Origin: Streptomyces sp. L2
GTDB lineage: Bacteria > Actinomycetota > Actinomycetes > Streptomycetales > Streptomycetaceae
DNA: 64,000 nucleotides
NCBI RefSeq assembly: GCF_004124325.1
Contig: NZ_QBDT01000001.1
Location: forward strand, 2,604,001-2,668,000
Reading direction: 5' to 3'
The first letter of the stretch is position 1; every line of letters begins with the position of its first letter. The notes below the pieces were generated by a model, which worked only from the letters and a program-made list of their open reading frames with translations, made no database searches and was not told the origin of the DNA. Below are positions 8,497 to 17,216 of this stretch, one piece after another. Made by a program: the position numbers and the translations under genes.

Positions 8497-10917
8497 CTAC
8501 TGCCCGCCGAGGCCGGGCGGTTCGGGGAGGCCCCCGGGGCCGCCGCCCGGATCACCGCCGCCGGTGTCGCCGCCGGGACCACTGGGGCCGCCGCCCGGGC
8601 TCTGGCTCGGCGACTGCGACGGCGACTGGCTCGGCGACTGCGACGGGGACTGGCTCGGCGACTGCGACGGCGACTGCGAGGGGGAATGGGACGCCGGCGG
8701 GTGGCTCGACGGCGTCTGCGACGGCGTGTGGGACGGGCTCTGGCTCATGCTCGGGCTGTTCGACGGCTCGACGGCCGCGCCCTGGTCGGTGTCCAGGTCG
8801 AACTTGGCCTTGTCGGTGACGCCGAAGGTGTAGGCGGCCCAGATCTTCGCGGGGTAGCCACCGCCGTTGATGCGGCCGCTGCCGGGGATGAGGCCGGTGG
8901 CGCCGGTCATGCTCACGTGCGCGAACGGCGATTTGTCCTGCTCGCCGAAGAGTCCCACCGAGGTGACCAGGTCGGGTGTGTAGCCGGTGAACCAGGCCGA
9001 CTTGTTGCCGTCGGAGGTACCCGTCTTGCCCGCCACCTGCTGGCCCTTGCGCAGCGGGTTGTTCGCCACGGAGACCTTGGCCGTACCGTCGTCGACCACG
9101 CCGGTCAGCACGGAGGTCACCGTGTCGGCGGCCGTGGCGCTGATGACCTGGTTTCCGATCGGGTCGGGCATCTCGACCGAGTTGCCCTTCTTCTCCGCCG
9201 ACTTGACGATGGTCGGGGTCACCTTCTTGCCGTGGTTGTCGAAGGTGGCGTAGATCCCGGCCATCTCCAGCGGGCTGGCGCCCATCGAGCCCAGCGTCTG
9301 GGCGGGCACGGGCTTCATGCCGGTGGTGTCCATGCCGAGTTGCTTGGCGGTGTCCATCACCTTCTGCATGCCCACGTCGGTGCCCATCTGGGCGAAGACG
9401 GAGTTCACCGAGTCGTCCATGCCCTTCTGGACGGTGATCGGCCCGTAGTCGACCTCGTCCTCGTTGGGCGGCGCGAAACCGACCTTCTGGCCGTGGTCGA
9501 CGACCTGGTGGCGGCTGTCGCCGTCGTAGATCGTGTTCGCGTTGATGGGCTTGTCGTCCTGGGTGACGGCGTTCTGCTCCAGTGCGGCGGCGAGGATGAC
9601 CGGCTTGAACGTCGAGGCGGGCTGGAAGTCCTTGCGCGTGGCGTTGCTCGTGTAGTGGTGGTAGTAGTCCTGACCGCCGTACAGGGCGACGATGTGCCCC
9701 GTCTTGGGATCCACCGACACGGCGCCGGGTTCGACGACACCGTCCACCTTGCGCTTCTTCTTGTCCAGCTTGCTGGTGAGCTGGCTCTTCATGGCCTTCT
9801 CCAGCGCGGCCTGCTTCTTCCGGTCGACGTTGAGGGTGATGGTCCAGCCGTTGTTCTCGACGGCGCTCTCGGCCTGCTGCTGGGTGAGCCCGTCCTGCTT
9901 CATCAGCTGCTGTTCGAGCTGCTGGTTGGCGAGCTTGACCAGGTAGCCCTTCTGCCCGCCGAGGCCCGGGGCGCCCTTGGGTTCCTTGGGTATGGGGAAC
10001 TTCATGGCGTCGCGGTCGGCCTTGGGCAGCCAGCTCTCTTCCACCATGTTGTTCAGGACGTAGTTCCAGCGGGCTTTCACCAGCTTCTTACCGGCGGGCG
10101 AGGCGGCCTGCCAGTCGTACTCGCTGGGCGCCTGGAGCAGCGCGGCGAGGTAGGCGCCCTGTGCGACGGTGAGCTTGTCGGCGTCGACGCGGTAGTAGGC
10201 CTGGGCGGCGGCCTGGATGCCGTAGGCGCCGCGACCGTAGTAGCTGGTGTTGATGTAGCCGGCGAGGATGTCGTCCTTGGACGTCTCGCGGTCCACCTTC
10301 AACGAGATGACCAGTTCCTTCAGCTTGCGCGTGACGGTCTGGTCCTGGTTGAGGTAGTAGTTCTTGACGTACTGCTGGGTGATCGTGGAACCACCCTGCT
10401 TGCCCTTGCCGGAGAGGGTGTTGAGCAGGCCGCGCGCGGTGCCCCGCAGGTCGATTCCGTTGTCGTGGTAGAAGGTCTTGTTCTCGGCGGCGACGAAGGT
10501 CAGCTGGACCTTGCGCGGCACCTTGGACAGGTCCACGATCTCGCGGTTGGTGTCGCCCTGGCGGGCCAGGATCGTGCCGTCGCTGTACTTGTAGACGTTG
10601 CTCTGGCGCTGGGCGGCGGCGTTGCCCTTGGGCACGCTCACCATCATGTACAGGACGACGAAGGCGCCGATGCCGAGCAGGCAGAACCCGAGGAACGTGC
10701 CGAGGATCTTCTTCCAGGTGAAGAGCCGGCGTATTCGCCCCTTGGCCGGTTTCGCCCCTTTGCCGGCGGCCCTGCGGCCGGCCCGGGTGGGGGAGCCGGG
10801 AGGACCTGCCGGGGCGGAGGGGGTGCCCGCGGGGGCCGTGGATCCGGAGCGGTGGCGCTTCGGCGCCGCGCGGCGGCCACCGCGCTGTCGCGCTCGTCTG
10901 TCGTCCGCTCGTCCCAT
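8497..10917 (-). CDS. bifunctional penicillin-binding protein (transglycosylase/transpeptidase)
   Basis: 806 aa, class A PBP. A basic cytoplasmic N-terminus of about 75 residues precedes one membrane anchor (ILGTFLGFCLLGIGAFVVLYMM). A GT51 glycan polymerase domain carries ENKTFYHDNGIDLRG and GGSTITQQYVKN. The transpeptidase domain has the serine motif STFK (in PASTFKPVI), SVN (DDSVNSVFAQMG) and KTGT (VAGKTGTSDGNKSAWF). It polymerises and crosslinks peptidoglycan outside the membrane. The C-terminus is about 85 residues of Ser/Pro/Gln repeats then Gly/Pro. This is probably an extended wall-spanning tail. No partner gene is adjacent. Confidence 0.94.
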   Translation of the reverse strand: MGRADDRRARQRGGRRAAPKRHRSGSTAPAGTPSAPAGPPGSPTRAGRRAAGKGAKPAKGRIRRLFTWKKILGTFLGFCLLGIGAFVVLYMMVSVPKGNAAAQRQSNVYKYSDGTILARQGDTNREIVDLSKVPRKVQLTFVAAENKTFYHDNGIDLRGTARGLLNTLSGKGKQGGSTITQQYVKNYYLNQDQTVTRKLKELVISLKVDRETSKDDILAGYINTSYYGRGAYGIQAAAQAYYRVDADKLTVAQGAYLAALLQAPSEYDWQAASPAGKKLVKARWNYVLNNMVEESWLPKADRDAMKFPIPKEPKGAPGLGGQKGYLVKLANQQLEQQLMKQDGLTQQQAESAVENNGWTITLNVDRKKQAALEKAMKSQLTSKLDKKKRKVDGVVEPGAVSVDPKTGHIVALYGGQDYYHHYTSNATRKDFQPASTFKPVILAAALEQNAVTQDDKPINANTIYDGDSRHQVVDHGQKVGFAPPNEDEVDYGPITVQKGMDDSVNSVFAQMGTDVGMQKVMDTAKQLGMDTTGMKPVPAQTLGSMGASPLEMAGIYATFDNHGKKVTPTIVKSAEKKGNSVEMPDPIGNQVISATAADTVTSVLTGVVDDGTAKVSVANNPLRKGQQVAGKTGTSDGNKSAWFTGYTPDLVTSVGLFGEQDKSPFAHVSMTGATGLIPGSGRINGGGYPAKIWAAYTFGVTDKAKFDLDTDQGAAVEPSNSPSMSQSPSHTPSQTPSSHPPASHSPSQSPSQSPSQSPSQSPSQSPSQSPSQSPGGGPSGPGGDTGGGDPGGGPGGLPEPPGLGGQ
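8590..8760 (-). repeat. SPSQ-coding short tandem repeat in the PBP tail
   Basis: Iterated 12-bp units, partly in 24-bp higher-order blocks, encode about eight consecutive Ser-Pro-Ser-Gln tetrapeptides. They are flanked by degenerate SPSH/TPSQ copies. Confidence 0.85.
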
Positions 10918-11090
10918 GAGTCCCTACGCTCCGCTTCCGTCTCAGTGGTCAGCTTCGGGTCAGCTCCGAAAACTAACACCCGTCTATATGACAAAGGACG
11001 CCCGATCCGCTCTTTTGCGGACGTGACAATCAGCACCCACTCCTAGGGAACCGACGGCTGACGGTGTTCGAGGGTTGCTCCGGCGGGGTA

Positions 11091-11120
11091 AAGTGTTATC
11101 ACTTAGATAGATATTCGCTA
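11091..11120 (+). promoter_or_regulatory. AT-rich dyad upstream of the SPFH operon
   Basis: AAGTG-TTAT-CACTT (11091-11104) is a perfect dyad. It is followed by TAGATAGATAT, a locally very AT-rich promoter-like stretch. It sits about 70 bp before the SPFH start and is a candidate operator for the ribbon-helix-helix protein encoded in the same operon. Confidence 0.45.
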
Positions 11121-11170
11121 AGGCCGGTCGACTCCGGCAGGCCCCTGGCGTCACGAGAACGGGGAGCCCC

Positions 11171-12112
11171 ATGTCCGCACACGGCACCGACGCCGCAGCC
11201 ACCGCCGACGTACCCGAGATGCCCGCCCCGCGGGTGCGGGAGTTCACCGCCCACAGCATCGGCGGCGGTCTCGCCCTGCTGCTCGGCCTGATCGGGATCG
11301 GCGCCGCCGTCGCCCTGCTCGCCGCGGCGGCGTCGACCGGCTCCGCCGGCGCGAAGGCCGGCCTGATCCCGGCCGGGATCCTGGTCTTCCTCGCGGCCGT
11401 CATCGCCATGCGCGGACTGAACACGGTCGCGCCGGGCGAGGCCCGGGTCGTCCAGCTCTTCGGCCGGTACCGGGGCACGATCCGGCAGGACGGCCTGCGC
11501 TGGGTGAACCCCTTCACCTCGCGCACCCGGATCTCCACCCGGGTCCGCAACCACGAGACGGCCGTCCTGAAGGTCAACGACGCCTACGGCAACCCGATCG
11601 AACTGGCCGCGGTCGTGGTCTGGAAGGTCCAGGACACCGCGCAGGCCGTGTTCGAGGTCGACGACTACGCCGAGTTCGTCGCCACGCAGACCGAGACCGC
11701 CGTGCGGCACATCGCCATCGAGTACCCCTACGACGCCCACGACGCGGAGGGCCTCTCGCTGCGCGGCAACGCCGAGGAGATCACCGAGAAGCTGGCCGTC
11801 GAACTGCAGGCCCGGGTCGAGGCGGCCGGGGTGCGGATCGTGGAGTCGCGCTTCACCCACCTCGCGTACGCTCCCGAGATCGCCTCGGCGATGCTCCAGC
11901 GGCAGCAGGCCGGCGCGGTCGTCGCCGCGCGGCGGGAGATCGTCGACGGTGCGGTCGGCATGGTGGAGGCGGCGCTCGCCCGGATCGCGGAGCAGGGGAT
12001 CGTGGAGCTGGACGAGGAGCGGAAGGCGGCGATGGTGTCCAACCTGATGGTGGTGCTGTGCGGGGACCGGGCGCCGCAGCCGGTCCTCAACACCGGGAGC
12101 CTGTACCAGTGA
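11171..12112 (+). CDS. SPFH/band 7 (stomatin-like) membrane protein
   Basis: 313 aa. Two closely spaced N-terminal membrane segments ([20 protein letters not shown] and [18 protein letters not shown], about 30-78) precede an SPFH domain starting at [20 protein letters not shown]. The domain ends in a helical segment ([30 protein letters not shown]) typical of flotillin/stomatin oligomerisation. These proteins scaffold membrane microdomains. The gene is translationally coupled (GTGA) to the ribbon-helix-helix gene. ATG 11171 is preceded by ACGGGGAG. Intact; the client proteins are unknown. Confidence 0.9.
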   Translation: MSAHGTDAAATADVPEMPAPRVREFTAHSIGGGLALLLGLIGIGAAVALLAAAASTGSAGAKAGLIPAGILVFLAAVIAMRGLNTVAPGEARVVQLFGRYRGTIRQDGLRWVNPFTSRTRISTRVRNHETAVLKVNDAYGNPIELAAVVVWKVQDTAQAVFEVDDYAEFVATQTETAVRHIAIEYPYDAHDAEGLSLRGNAEEITEKLAVELQARVEAAGVRIVESRFTHLAYAPEIASAMLQRQQAGAVVAARREIVDGAVGMVEAALARIAEQGIVELDEERKAAMVSNLMVVLCGDRAPQPVLNTGSLYQ

Positions 12113-12354
12113 CGGATTCACCGGCCCCCTCCGAGGAGACCCCGAGGCGCCGGCCGCGGCAGCGCAAGCAGGTGCTGCTGCGGCTGGACCCGTCGGTGTA
12201 CGACGCGCTCGCCCGCTGGGCCGGGGACGAGCTGCGGTCGGCCAACGCCCAGATCGAGTTCCTGCTGCGCCGGGCGCTGGCGGACGCGGGACGGCTGCCG
12301 AAGGACACCGGGCCCCTGCCCCGCCGCGGGCGCCCGCCTGTTTCGGAACCGTGA
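12109..12354 (+). CDS. small ribbon-helix-helix DNA-binding protein
   Basis: 81 aa. After a short Pro/Arg-rich start, the core [20 protein letters not shown] followed by [18 protein letters not shown] matches the Arc/CopG-type ribbon-helix-helix fold: one beta strand for DNA reading, then two helices. The tail is basic and proline rich. GTG 12109 overlaps the SPFH stop (GTGA), so the two are made together. By analogy with antitoxin-like regulators it may autoregulate the operon through the dyad upstream of the SPFH gene. No toxin-like partner is present, so I do not call it a toxin-antitoxin module. Confidence 0.8.
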   Translation: MTDSPAPSEETPRRRPRQRKQVLLRLDPSVYDALARWAGDELRSANAQIEFLLRRALADAGRLPKDTGPLPRRGRPPVSEP

Positions 12355-12408
12355 CAATCGGCCCCCACCTGCGGGGCCGTACCCGCCGCCATGATCTAAG
12401 CACTGCGC

Positions 12409-12447
12409 GTATACATACCGCGTATACACCGTGTGTAGAGTGCTGTC
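12409..12447 (+). promoter_or_regulatory. padR operator and leaderless promoter
   Basis: Two GTATAC palindromes (12409-12414 and 12423-12428, spaced 14 bp, same helical face within tolerance) precede TAGAGT (12436-12441). That -10 box is 6 nt before the ATG at 12448. The layout suggests autoregulation by the PadR protein and a leaderless transcript. Confidence 0.6.
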
Positions 12448-12972
12448 ATGTCCATCGGTCACACCCTCCTGGGGCTCCTGGAGTCCGGCCCGCGCCACGG
12501 CTACGACCTGAAGCGGGCCTTCGACGAGAAGTTCGGTCACGACCGGCCGCTGCACTACGGCCAGGTCTACTCGACCATGTCCCGCCTGCTGAAGAACGGC
12601 CTCGTCGAGGTCGACGGGATCGAGGCCGGCGGCGGCCCCGAGCGCAAGCGGTACGCCATCACCGACGCCGGGATCACCGACGTCGAGCGCTGGCTCGCGA
12701 CACCCGAGAAGCCGGAGGAGTACCTCCAGTCGGCCCTCTACACCAAGGTCGTCCTCGCGCTCCTCACCCACCGCGACGCGGCCGACATCCTCGACTCCCA
12801 GCGGGCCGAACACCTGCGCAGCATGCGGATCCTGACCGACCGCAAGCGCCGGGGCGACCTCGCGGACCAGCTGATCTGCGACCACGCCCTGTTCCACCTG
12901 GAGGCCGACCTGCGCTGGCTGGAACTGACCGCCGCCCGGCTCGACAAGCTCCGTGAGGCGGTGGCCCGATGA
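12448..12972 (+). CDS. PadR family transcriptional regulator
   Basis: 174 aa. The N-terminal winged helix of PadR type reads LLGLLESGPRHGYDLKRAF, then YGQVYSTMSRLLKNGLVEV and RKRYAITDAG. The C-terminal helical domain (EEYLQSALYTKVVLALL ... FHLEADLRWLELTAARLDKL) would dimerise and may bind a hydrophobic ligand. It overlaps the ABC ATPase gene by 4 bp (ATGA), the classic regulator-plus-exporter layout. It probably represses the transporter until a toxic compound appears. Confidence 0.93.
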   Translation: MSIGHTLLGLLESGPRHGYDLKRAFDEKFGHDRPLHYGQVYSTMSRLLKNGLVEVDGIEAGGGPERKRYAITDAGITDVERWLATPEKPEEYLQSALYTKVVLALLTHRDAADILDSQRAEHLRSMRILTDRKRRGDLADQLICDHALFHLEADLRWLELTAARLDKLREAVAR

Positions 12973-13658
12973 CTCCTCCTCCCGGCTCCCTGCTGGCCGC
13001 CGAGGACCTGCGCAAGGCCTACGGCCCGACGGTCGCCCTCGACGGCGCCGAGTTCTCGATCCACCCCGGCGAGGTCGTCGCCGTCATGGGCCCCTCCGGG
13101 TCCGGCAAGTCGACGCTGCTGCACTGCCTCGCCGGGATCGTGCCCCCCGACTCCGGCTCCATCACCTACGCCGGCCGCGAGCTGGCCACGATGGGCGACG
13201 CCGAGCGCAGTGCGCTGCGCCGCTCCGAGTTCGGGTTCGTGTTCCAGTTCGGGCAGCTCGTGCCGGAGCTGACCTGCGTGGAGAACGTGGCGCTGCCGCT
13301 CCGGCTGAACGGCACCTCCCGCAAGGAGGCCGAACGGACCGCGCTCGGCTGGATGGAGCGGCTGGAGGTCGACGACCTCGCGAAGAAGCGGCCCGGTGAG
13401 GTCTCCGGCGGCCAGGGGCAGCGGGTCGCCGTCGCCCGCGCGCTGGTCACCAGCCCGCGCGTGCTGTTCGCGGACGAGCCGACCGGCGCGCTGGACTCCC
13501 TCAACGGCGAGCGCGTGATGGAGCTGCTGACCGACGCGGCCCGCTCCACCAACGCCGCCGTCGTCCTCGTCACCCACGAGGCCCGGGTGGCCGCCTACTC
13601 CGACCGCGAGATCGTCGTACGGGACGGCAAGTCCCGGGACATGGAGCGGGCCGTATGA
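12969..13658 (+). CDS. ABC transporter ATP-binding protein (MacB/LolD type)
   Basis: 229 aa, standard single nucleotide-binding domain. Walker A is GPSGSGKST (about 37-45), the Q-loop lies near FVFQFGQLVPELT, the signature is VSGGQGQRVAVARAL, Walker B is VLFADEPTGALDS and the H-loop is VLVTHEARVAA. The sequence is typical of ATPases partnering FtsX-like permeases. It overlaps both neighbours by 4 bp, making a tight three-gene operon with PadR and the permease. Likely substrates are antimicrobial peptides or lipophilic drugs, by family analogy only. Confidence 0.95.
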   Translation: MTPPPGSLLAAEDLRKAYGPTVALDGAEFSIHPGEVVAVMGPSGSGKSTLLHCLAGIVPPDSGSITYAGRELATMGDAERSALRRSEFGFVFQFGQLVPELTCVENVALPLRLNGTSRKEAERTALGWMERLEVDDLAKKRPGEVSGGQGQRVAVARALVTSPRVLFADEPTGALDSLNGERVMELLTDAARSTNAAVVLVTHEARVAAYSDREIVVRDGKSRDMERAV

Positions 13659-16009
13659 AGATCCGGCAGTGGTCCCGGGACCTGGGCATGGGGGCCAAGT
13701 TCGCCTTCACCGGCGGGCGCGAGGGCTGGGTACGGGTCCTGCTGACGGCCGTGGGCGTGGGTCTGGGCGTGGCTCTGCTGCTGCTGACGACCGCGATCCC
13801 CAACGCGCTGGCGGTACGGCACGATCGCGACCAGGCCCGGCTCGACTACACGTACGGCCGCAAGCACGTGGTGAAGTCCGACGACACCCTGGTGATCTCG
13901 GACGCGAACACCACGTACCACGGCAAGGACGTGCGGGGCCGGCTGGTGGAGCCCGAGGGGCCGCGCGCACCGCTCGCGCCGGGCCTGTCGGCGTATCCGG
14001 CGCCGGGCGAGATGGTGGTCTCCCCCGCGCTGAAGCGCCTGCTCGACTCCGGGGACGGCACGCTGCTGCGTGAGCGGCTGCCGTACCGCGTGGTCGGCAC
14101 GATCGGGGAGCCGGGTCTCATCGGCTCGCACGAACTGGCGTACTACGCGGGCGCGAAGAACCTGGCGTCGCGCATCAACGGCTGGCAGACCGCCCGGATC
14201 ACCGAGTTCGGCAACCCGCAGCCGTCCTCCGACCGGGCCGACCCGGTGCTGATCCTGCTCGTGCTGGTCGTGTTCGTGGTCCTCCTCATGCCGGTGGCCG
14301 TGTTCATCGCGGCGGCCGTACGGTTCGGCGGCGAGCGGCGCGACCGCAGGCTGGCCGCGCTGCGGCTGGTCGGCTCCGACAGCCGGATGACCCGGCGGAT
14401 CGCGGCGGGCGAGGCGCTCGGCGGGTCGCTGGTCGGACTGGTCTTCGGGCTGGTCTTCTTCCTGCTCGGCCGGGAACTCGCGGGCTCCGTCGAGATCATG
14501 GACATCAGCGTGTTCCCCAGCTACCTCAACCCCACGCCCGCGCTGGCCGCGCTGGTCGCGGTCGCCGTGCCGGCGGCGGCGGTCCTGGTCACGCTGTTCG
14601 CGCTGCGCGGGGTCGTCATCGAGCCGCTGGGCGTGGTCCGTACGGCGAAGCAGGCGCGCCGCCGGCTGTGGTGGCGGCTGCTGCTGCCGCTGGGCGGCCT
14701 CGCGATGCTGTCCCCGATGATCGGCCAGGGCCGGGACAACGGGAACTTCAACGAGTACCTGGTGATCGGCGGCGTCCTGCTGCTGCTCATCGGGGTGACC
14801 GCGCTGCTGCCATGGATCGTGGAGGCGGTCGTCAACCGCCTGGGTCCGGGCGGGGTCGCCTGGCAACTCGCGGTACGGCGGCTGCAGTTGAGCAGTGGTA
14901 CGGCCGCCCGCATGGTGAACGGGGTCGCGGTCGCGGTGGCCGGCGCGATCGCCCTCCAGATGGTGTTCGCGGGCGTCGAGAGCGATTACACCAAGGAGAC
15001 CGGCAAGGACGTCACCCAGGCCCAGATGCAGGTCAACCTGGTGCGGGGTACGTCCATGGCCGCGGCGCAGGCGAAGCTGGCCGCCACCAAGGGCGTACGC
15101 AAGGCGACCGCTCTCGCGAGCTCGGACGCCGCCGCACTGAGCTGGCACAGCAAGAAGGGACCGGGCACCTCGGTGCCCCTGACCGTCGGCGACTGCACCG
15201 CGCTGCGCACCGTGGCCCACCTGCCCTCGTGCAAGGACGGGGACGTCTTCACGCTGAAGGGGGCCGACCAGTCGTACGTCTCGGACGCCGACGTGGCGAA
15301 GCTGGCCAAGCCGGGTCGCGCGCTCCACCTCTCCACGGACTACGGCGTCGGCGAGGGCCCGAACGTCGAGTGGACCGTGCCGCACGGGCTGAAGCAGGCC
15401 CGCGCGATCACCGCCCCGGACGGGATCGTGTTCGGCGGGTTCCTGCTGACCCCGTCCGCGCTGCCCCACAGCGCGGCGCCGTTCGTCAGCTCGACGGTGT
15501 ACCTGTCGCTCGACACGTCCGTACCGGACGTGTACGAGTACGCCCGCAACACCGCGGCCGCGATCGACCCGTTGTCGGACGCCACGGTGTGGGCGGCCAC
15601 CGAGCAGGCCCGCAAGTTCACCTCCATCCGTACCGGTCTGCTGGCCGGCGCCACCTGTGTGCTGGCACTGATCGGGGCGAGCCTGCTGGTCTCCCAGCTG
15701 GAGCAGTTGCGCGAGCGGAAGAAGCTGCTGTCGTCGCTGGTCGCCTTCGGCACCCGGCGCCGCACGCTGGGCCTGTCGGTGCTGTGGCAGACGGCGATCC
15801 CGATCGCGCTGGGCCTGCTGCTGGCCGGCGCCGTGGGTCTGACGCTGGGCCTGGTGCTGCTGAAGATGGTGGGGGCGACGGTGTCGGTGGACTGGCCGAG
15901 CGTGCTCACGATGAGCGGGATCGGCGCGGCCGTCGTCCTCACGGTCACCGCCCTCAGCCTGCCGCCCCTGTTCCGCCTGATGCGCCCGGACGGGCTGCGC
16001 ACGGAGTAG
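13655..16009 (+). CDS. ABC transporter permease (FtsX-like)
   Basis: 784 aa. One N-terminal membrane span (VRVLLTAVGVGLGVALLLL) and an extracellular loop are followed by a multi-span block around residues 195-330. Middle spans lie near 360-400 and 420-440. After a second large extracellular domain, a C-terminal FtsX block has three spans (LLAGATCVLALIGASLLV, TAIPIALGLLLAGAVGLTLG, LTMSGIGAAVVLTVTALSL). The duplicated FtsX/MacB-like layout is typical of actinobacterial peptide or drug exporters. It works with the upstream ATPase (ATGA overlap). Substrate unknown. Confidence 0.92.
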   Translation: MKIRQWSRDLGMGAKFAFTGGREGWVRVLLTAVGVGLGVALLLLTTAIPNALAVRHDRDQARLDYTYGRKHVVKSDDTLVISDANTTYHGKDVRGRLVEPEGPRAPLAPGLSAYPAPGEMVVSPALKRLLDSGDGTLLRERLPYRVVGTIGEPGLIGSHELAYYAGAKNLASRINGWQTARITEFGNPQPSSDRADPVLILLVLVVFVVLLMPVAVFIAAAVRFGGERRDRRLAALRLVGSDSRMTRRIAAGEALGGSLVGLVFGLVFFLLGRELAGSVEIMDISVFPSYLNPTPALAALVAVAVPAAAVLVTLFALRGVVIEPLGVVRTAKQARRRLWWRLLLPLGGLAMLSPMIGQGRDNGNFNEYLVIGGVLLLLIGVTALLPWIVEAVVNRLGPGGVAWQLAVRRLQLSSGTAARMVNGVAVAVAGAIALQMVFAGVESDYTKETGKDVTQAQMQVNLVRGTSMAAAQAKLAATKGVRKATALASSDAAALSWHSKKGPGTSVPLTVGDCTALRTVAHLPSCKDGDVFTLKGADQSYVSDADVAKLAKPGRALHLSTDYGVGEGPNVEWTVPHGLKQARAITAPDGIVFGGFLLTPSALPHSAAPFVSSTVYLSLDTSVPDVYEYARNTAAAIDPLSDATVWAATEQARKFTSIRTGLLAGATCVLALIGASLLVSQLEQLRERKKLLSSLVAFGTRRRTLGLSVLWQTAIPIALGLLLAGAVGLTLGLVLLKMVGATVSVDWPSVLTMSGIGAAVVLTVTALSLPPLFRLMRPDGLRTE

Positions 16010-16125
16010 CGGCACAAGGGGGCACGAGGGGTGGAGGGCTTTCCCGCGAGGGGACCACGCGAGAGTCGCGCGGGGACCGCTCGGGGGACCGCGCGGGGAT
16101 CCGGCGGGAACCGCGCGGGCGCCCT

Positions 16126-17082
16126 TCACCCCTCCCGCTGTTCGACCACCCTCACCGGCATGGGCCGTAGTGCCTCCCGGAGGGCCGCCGCCAGTTCGTG
16201 GTACTCGGCGCCGCGGGCGGCGCCGGTGCGCATGGCGAGGGCGATGCGGCGGCTGGGCGCGGGATCGGCGAAGTAGCCGGTGAGCAGATGGCTGCTGCGG
16301 GTCGCCTCCACCTTCAGCGCGGTACGCGGCAGCAGGGTGCAGCCGAGGCCGCCGGCGACGAGCTGGATCAGCGTCGACAGCCCGGCGGCCGTGGTGGTGA
16401 CCGGGACGTCCTTGCGACCGGCCTCGCGGCAGATGTCCAGGGCCTGGTCGCGCAGGCAGTGCCCTTCGTCCAGGAGCAGCAGGTTGAGTTCGCGCAGGGC
16501 CGCGCGCGGGATGCCCTCGCGGCCGCCGAGCCAGTGGTCGAGCGGGGTGACCAGCACGAAGTCCTCGTCGAACAGGGGGAGTTCGGTGACACCGGGCACG
16601 CCCAGCGGGACCGCCAGCAACAGCAGGTCCAGCCGGCCCGAGGACAGGCCGTCGACGAGATTCGCGGTCTGCTCCTCGTGCACCTGGAGGTCGAGGTCCG
16701 GGTACCGCTCGTGGACCAGCCGCAGCACGGTCGGCAGCAGGTAGGGCGCGACGGTCGGGATAACGCCGAGCCGGAGCACCCCGGTGAACGGGGCCCGCAC
16801 CGCCTCGGCCTCCTCCATGAGCGCCCCGACCTCGTCCAGCACCGCCTTCGCCCGTACGGCCAGCCGCTCCCCGGCGGGCGAGAGCAGCACCTTGCGCGTC
16901 GTACGCTCGAGGAGGGTCACGCCCAGGGCGTCCTCCAGCGCCGAGACCGCCCCGGACAGCGCGGGCTGGCTCATCCCGATGGCGGCCGCCGCGTCCCGGA
17001 AGTGCAGGTACTCGGCGACGGCGGCGAAGGCGCGCAACTGAGAGAGGCTCGGCTGCCTCCGCCTTCCACTACCCGCAGTCAC
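16126..17082 (-). CDS. oxyR: LysR-family peroxide sensor OxyR
   Basis: 318 aa. The N-terminal LysR helix-turn-helix (LSQLRAFAAVAEYLHFRDAAAAIGMSQPALS) is followed by the substrate-binding fold. The redox pair C209 and C218 (GHCLRDQALDIC) is spaced as in OxyR, where disulfide formation by H2O2 switches the protein on. It is divergent from ahpCD, which it controls in Streptomyces. GTG start has GGAGGT about 8 nt upstream. All key residues are present. Confidence 0.95.
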   Translation of the reverse strand: MTAGSGRRRQPSLSQLRAFAAVAEYLHFRDAAAAIGMSQPALSGAVSALEDALGVTLLERTTRKVLLSPAGERLAVRAKAVLDEVGALMEEAEAVRAPFTGVLRLGVIPTVAPYLLPTVLRLVHERYPDLDLQVHEEQTANLVDGLSSGRLDLLLLAVPLGVPGVTELPLFDEDFVLVTPLDHWLGGREGIPRAALRELNLLLLDEGHCLRDQALDICREAGRKDVPVTTTAAGLSTLIQLVAGGLGCTLLPRTALKVEATRSSHLLTGYFADPAPSRRIALAMRTGAARGAEYHELAAALREALRPMPVRVVEQREG

Positions 17083-17216
17083 TGATAACTACCTCCGATC
17101 AACTCGACCGAGTGTAGCTATTTCACTAATCAATGCACCCTGTGCCAACATCGACTCCGTCCAACCCACAGGAAAAAGCCCCCAAAAGGGGCCATTCCTA
17201 GCTGCAAGGAGAGCGT
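17083..17216. promoter_or_regulatory. oxyR-ahpC divergent regulatory region
   Basis: The 134-bp gap holds two dyads: ACTCG-AC-CGAGT (17102-17113) and AGTG-N9-CACT around TAGCTA (17111-17127). The region is AT-richer than its surroundings and contains promoter-like TACACT on the minus strand. It is the expected place for OxyR binding; the exact site is inferred. Confidence 0.65.

Noticed and set aside
12109..12354. Toxin-antitoxin module
   Set aside because: The ribbon-helix-helix protein resembles antitoxins, but its partner is an SPFH membrane protein, not a toxin-like gene.
13595..16129. 844-codon open frame opposite the ABC permease
   Set aside because: Gln/His/Arg-rich composition and exact overlap with a well-supported permease show it is an antisense shadow.
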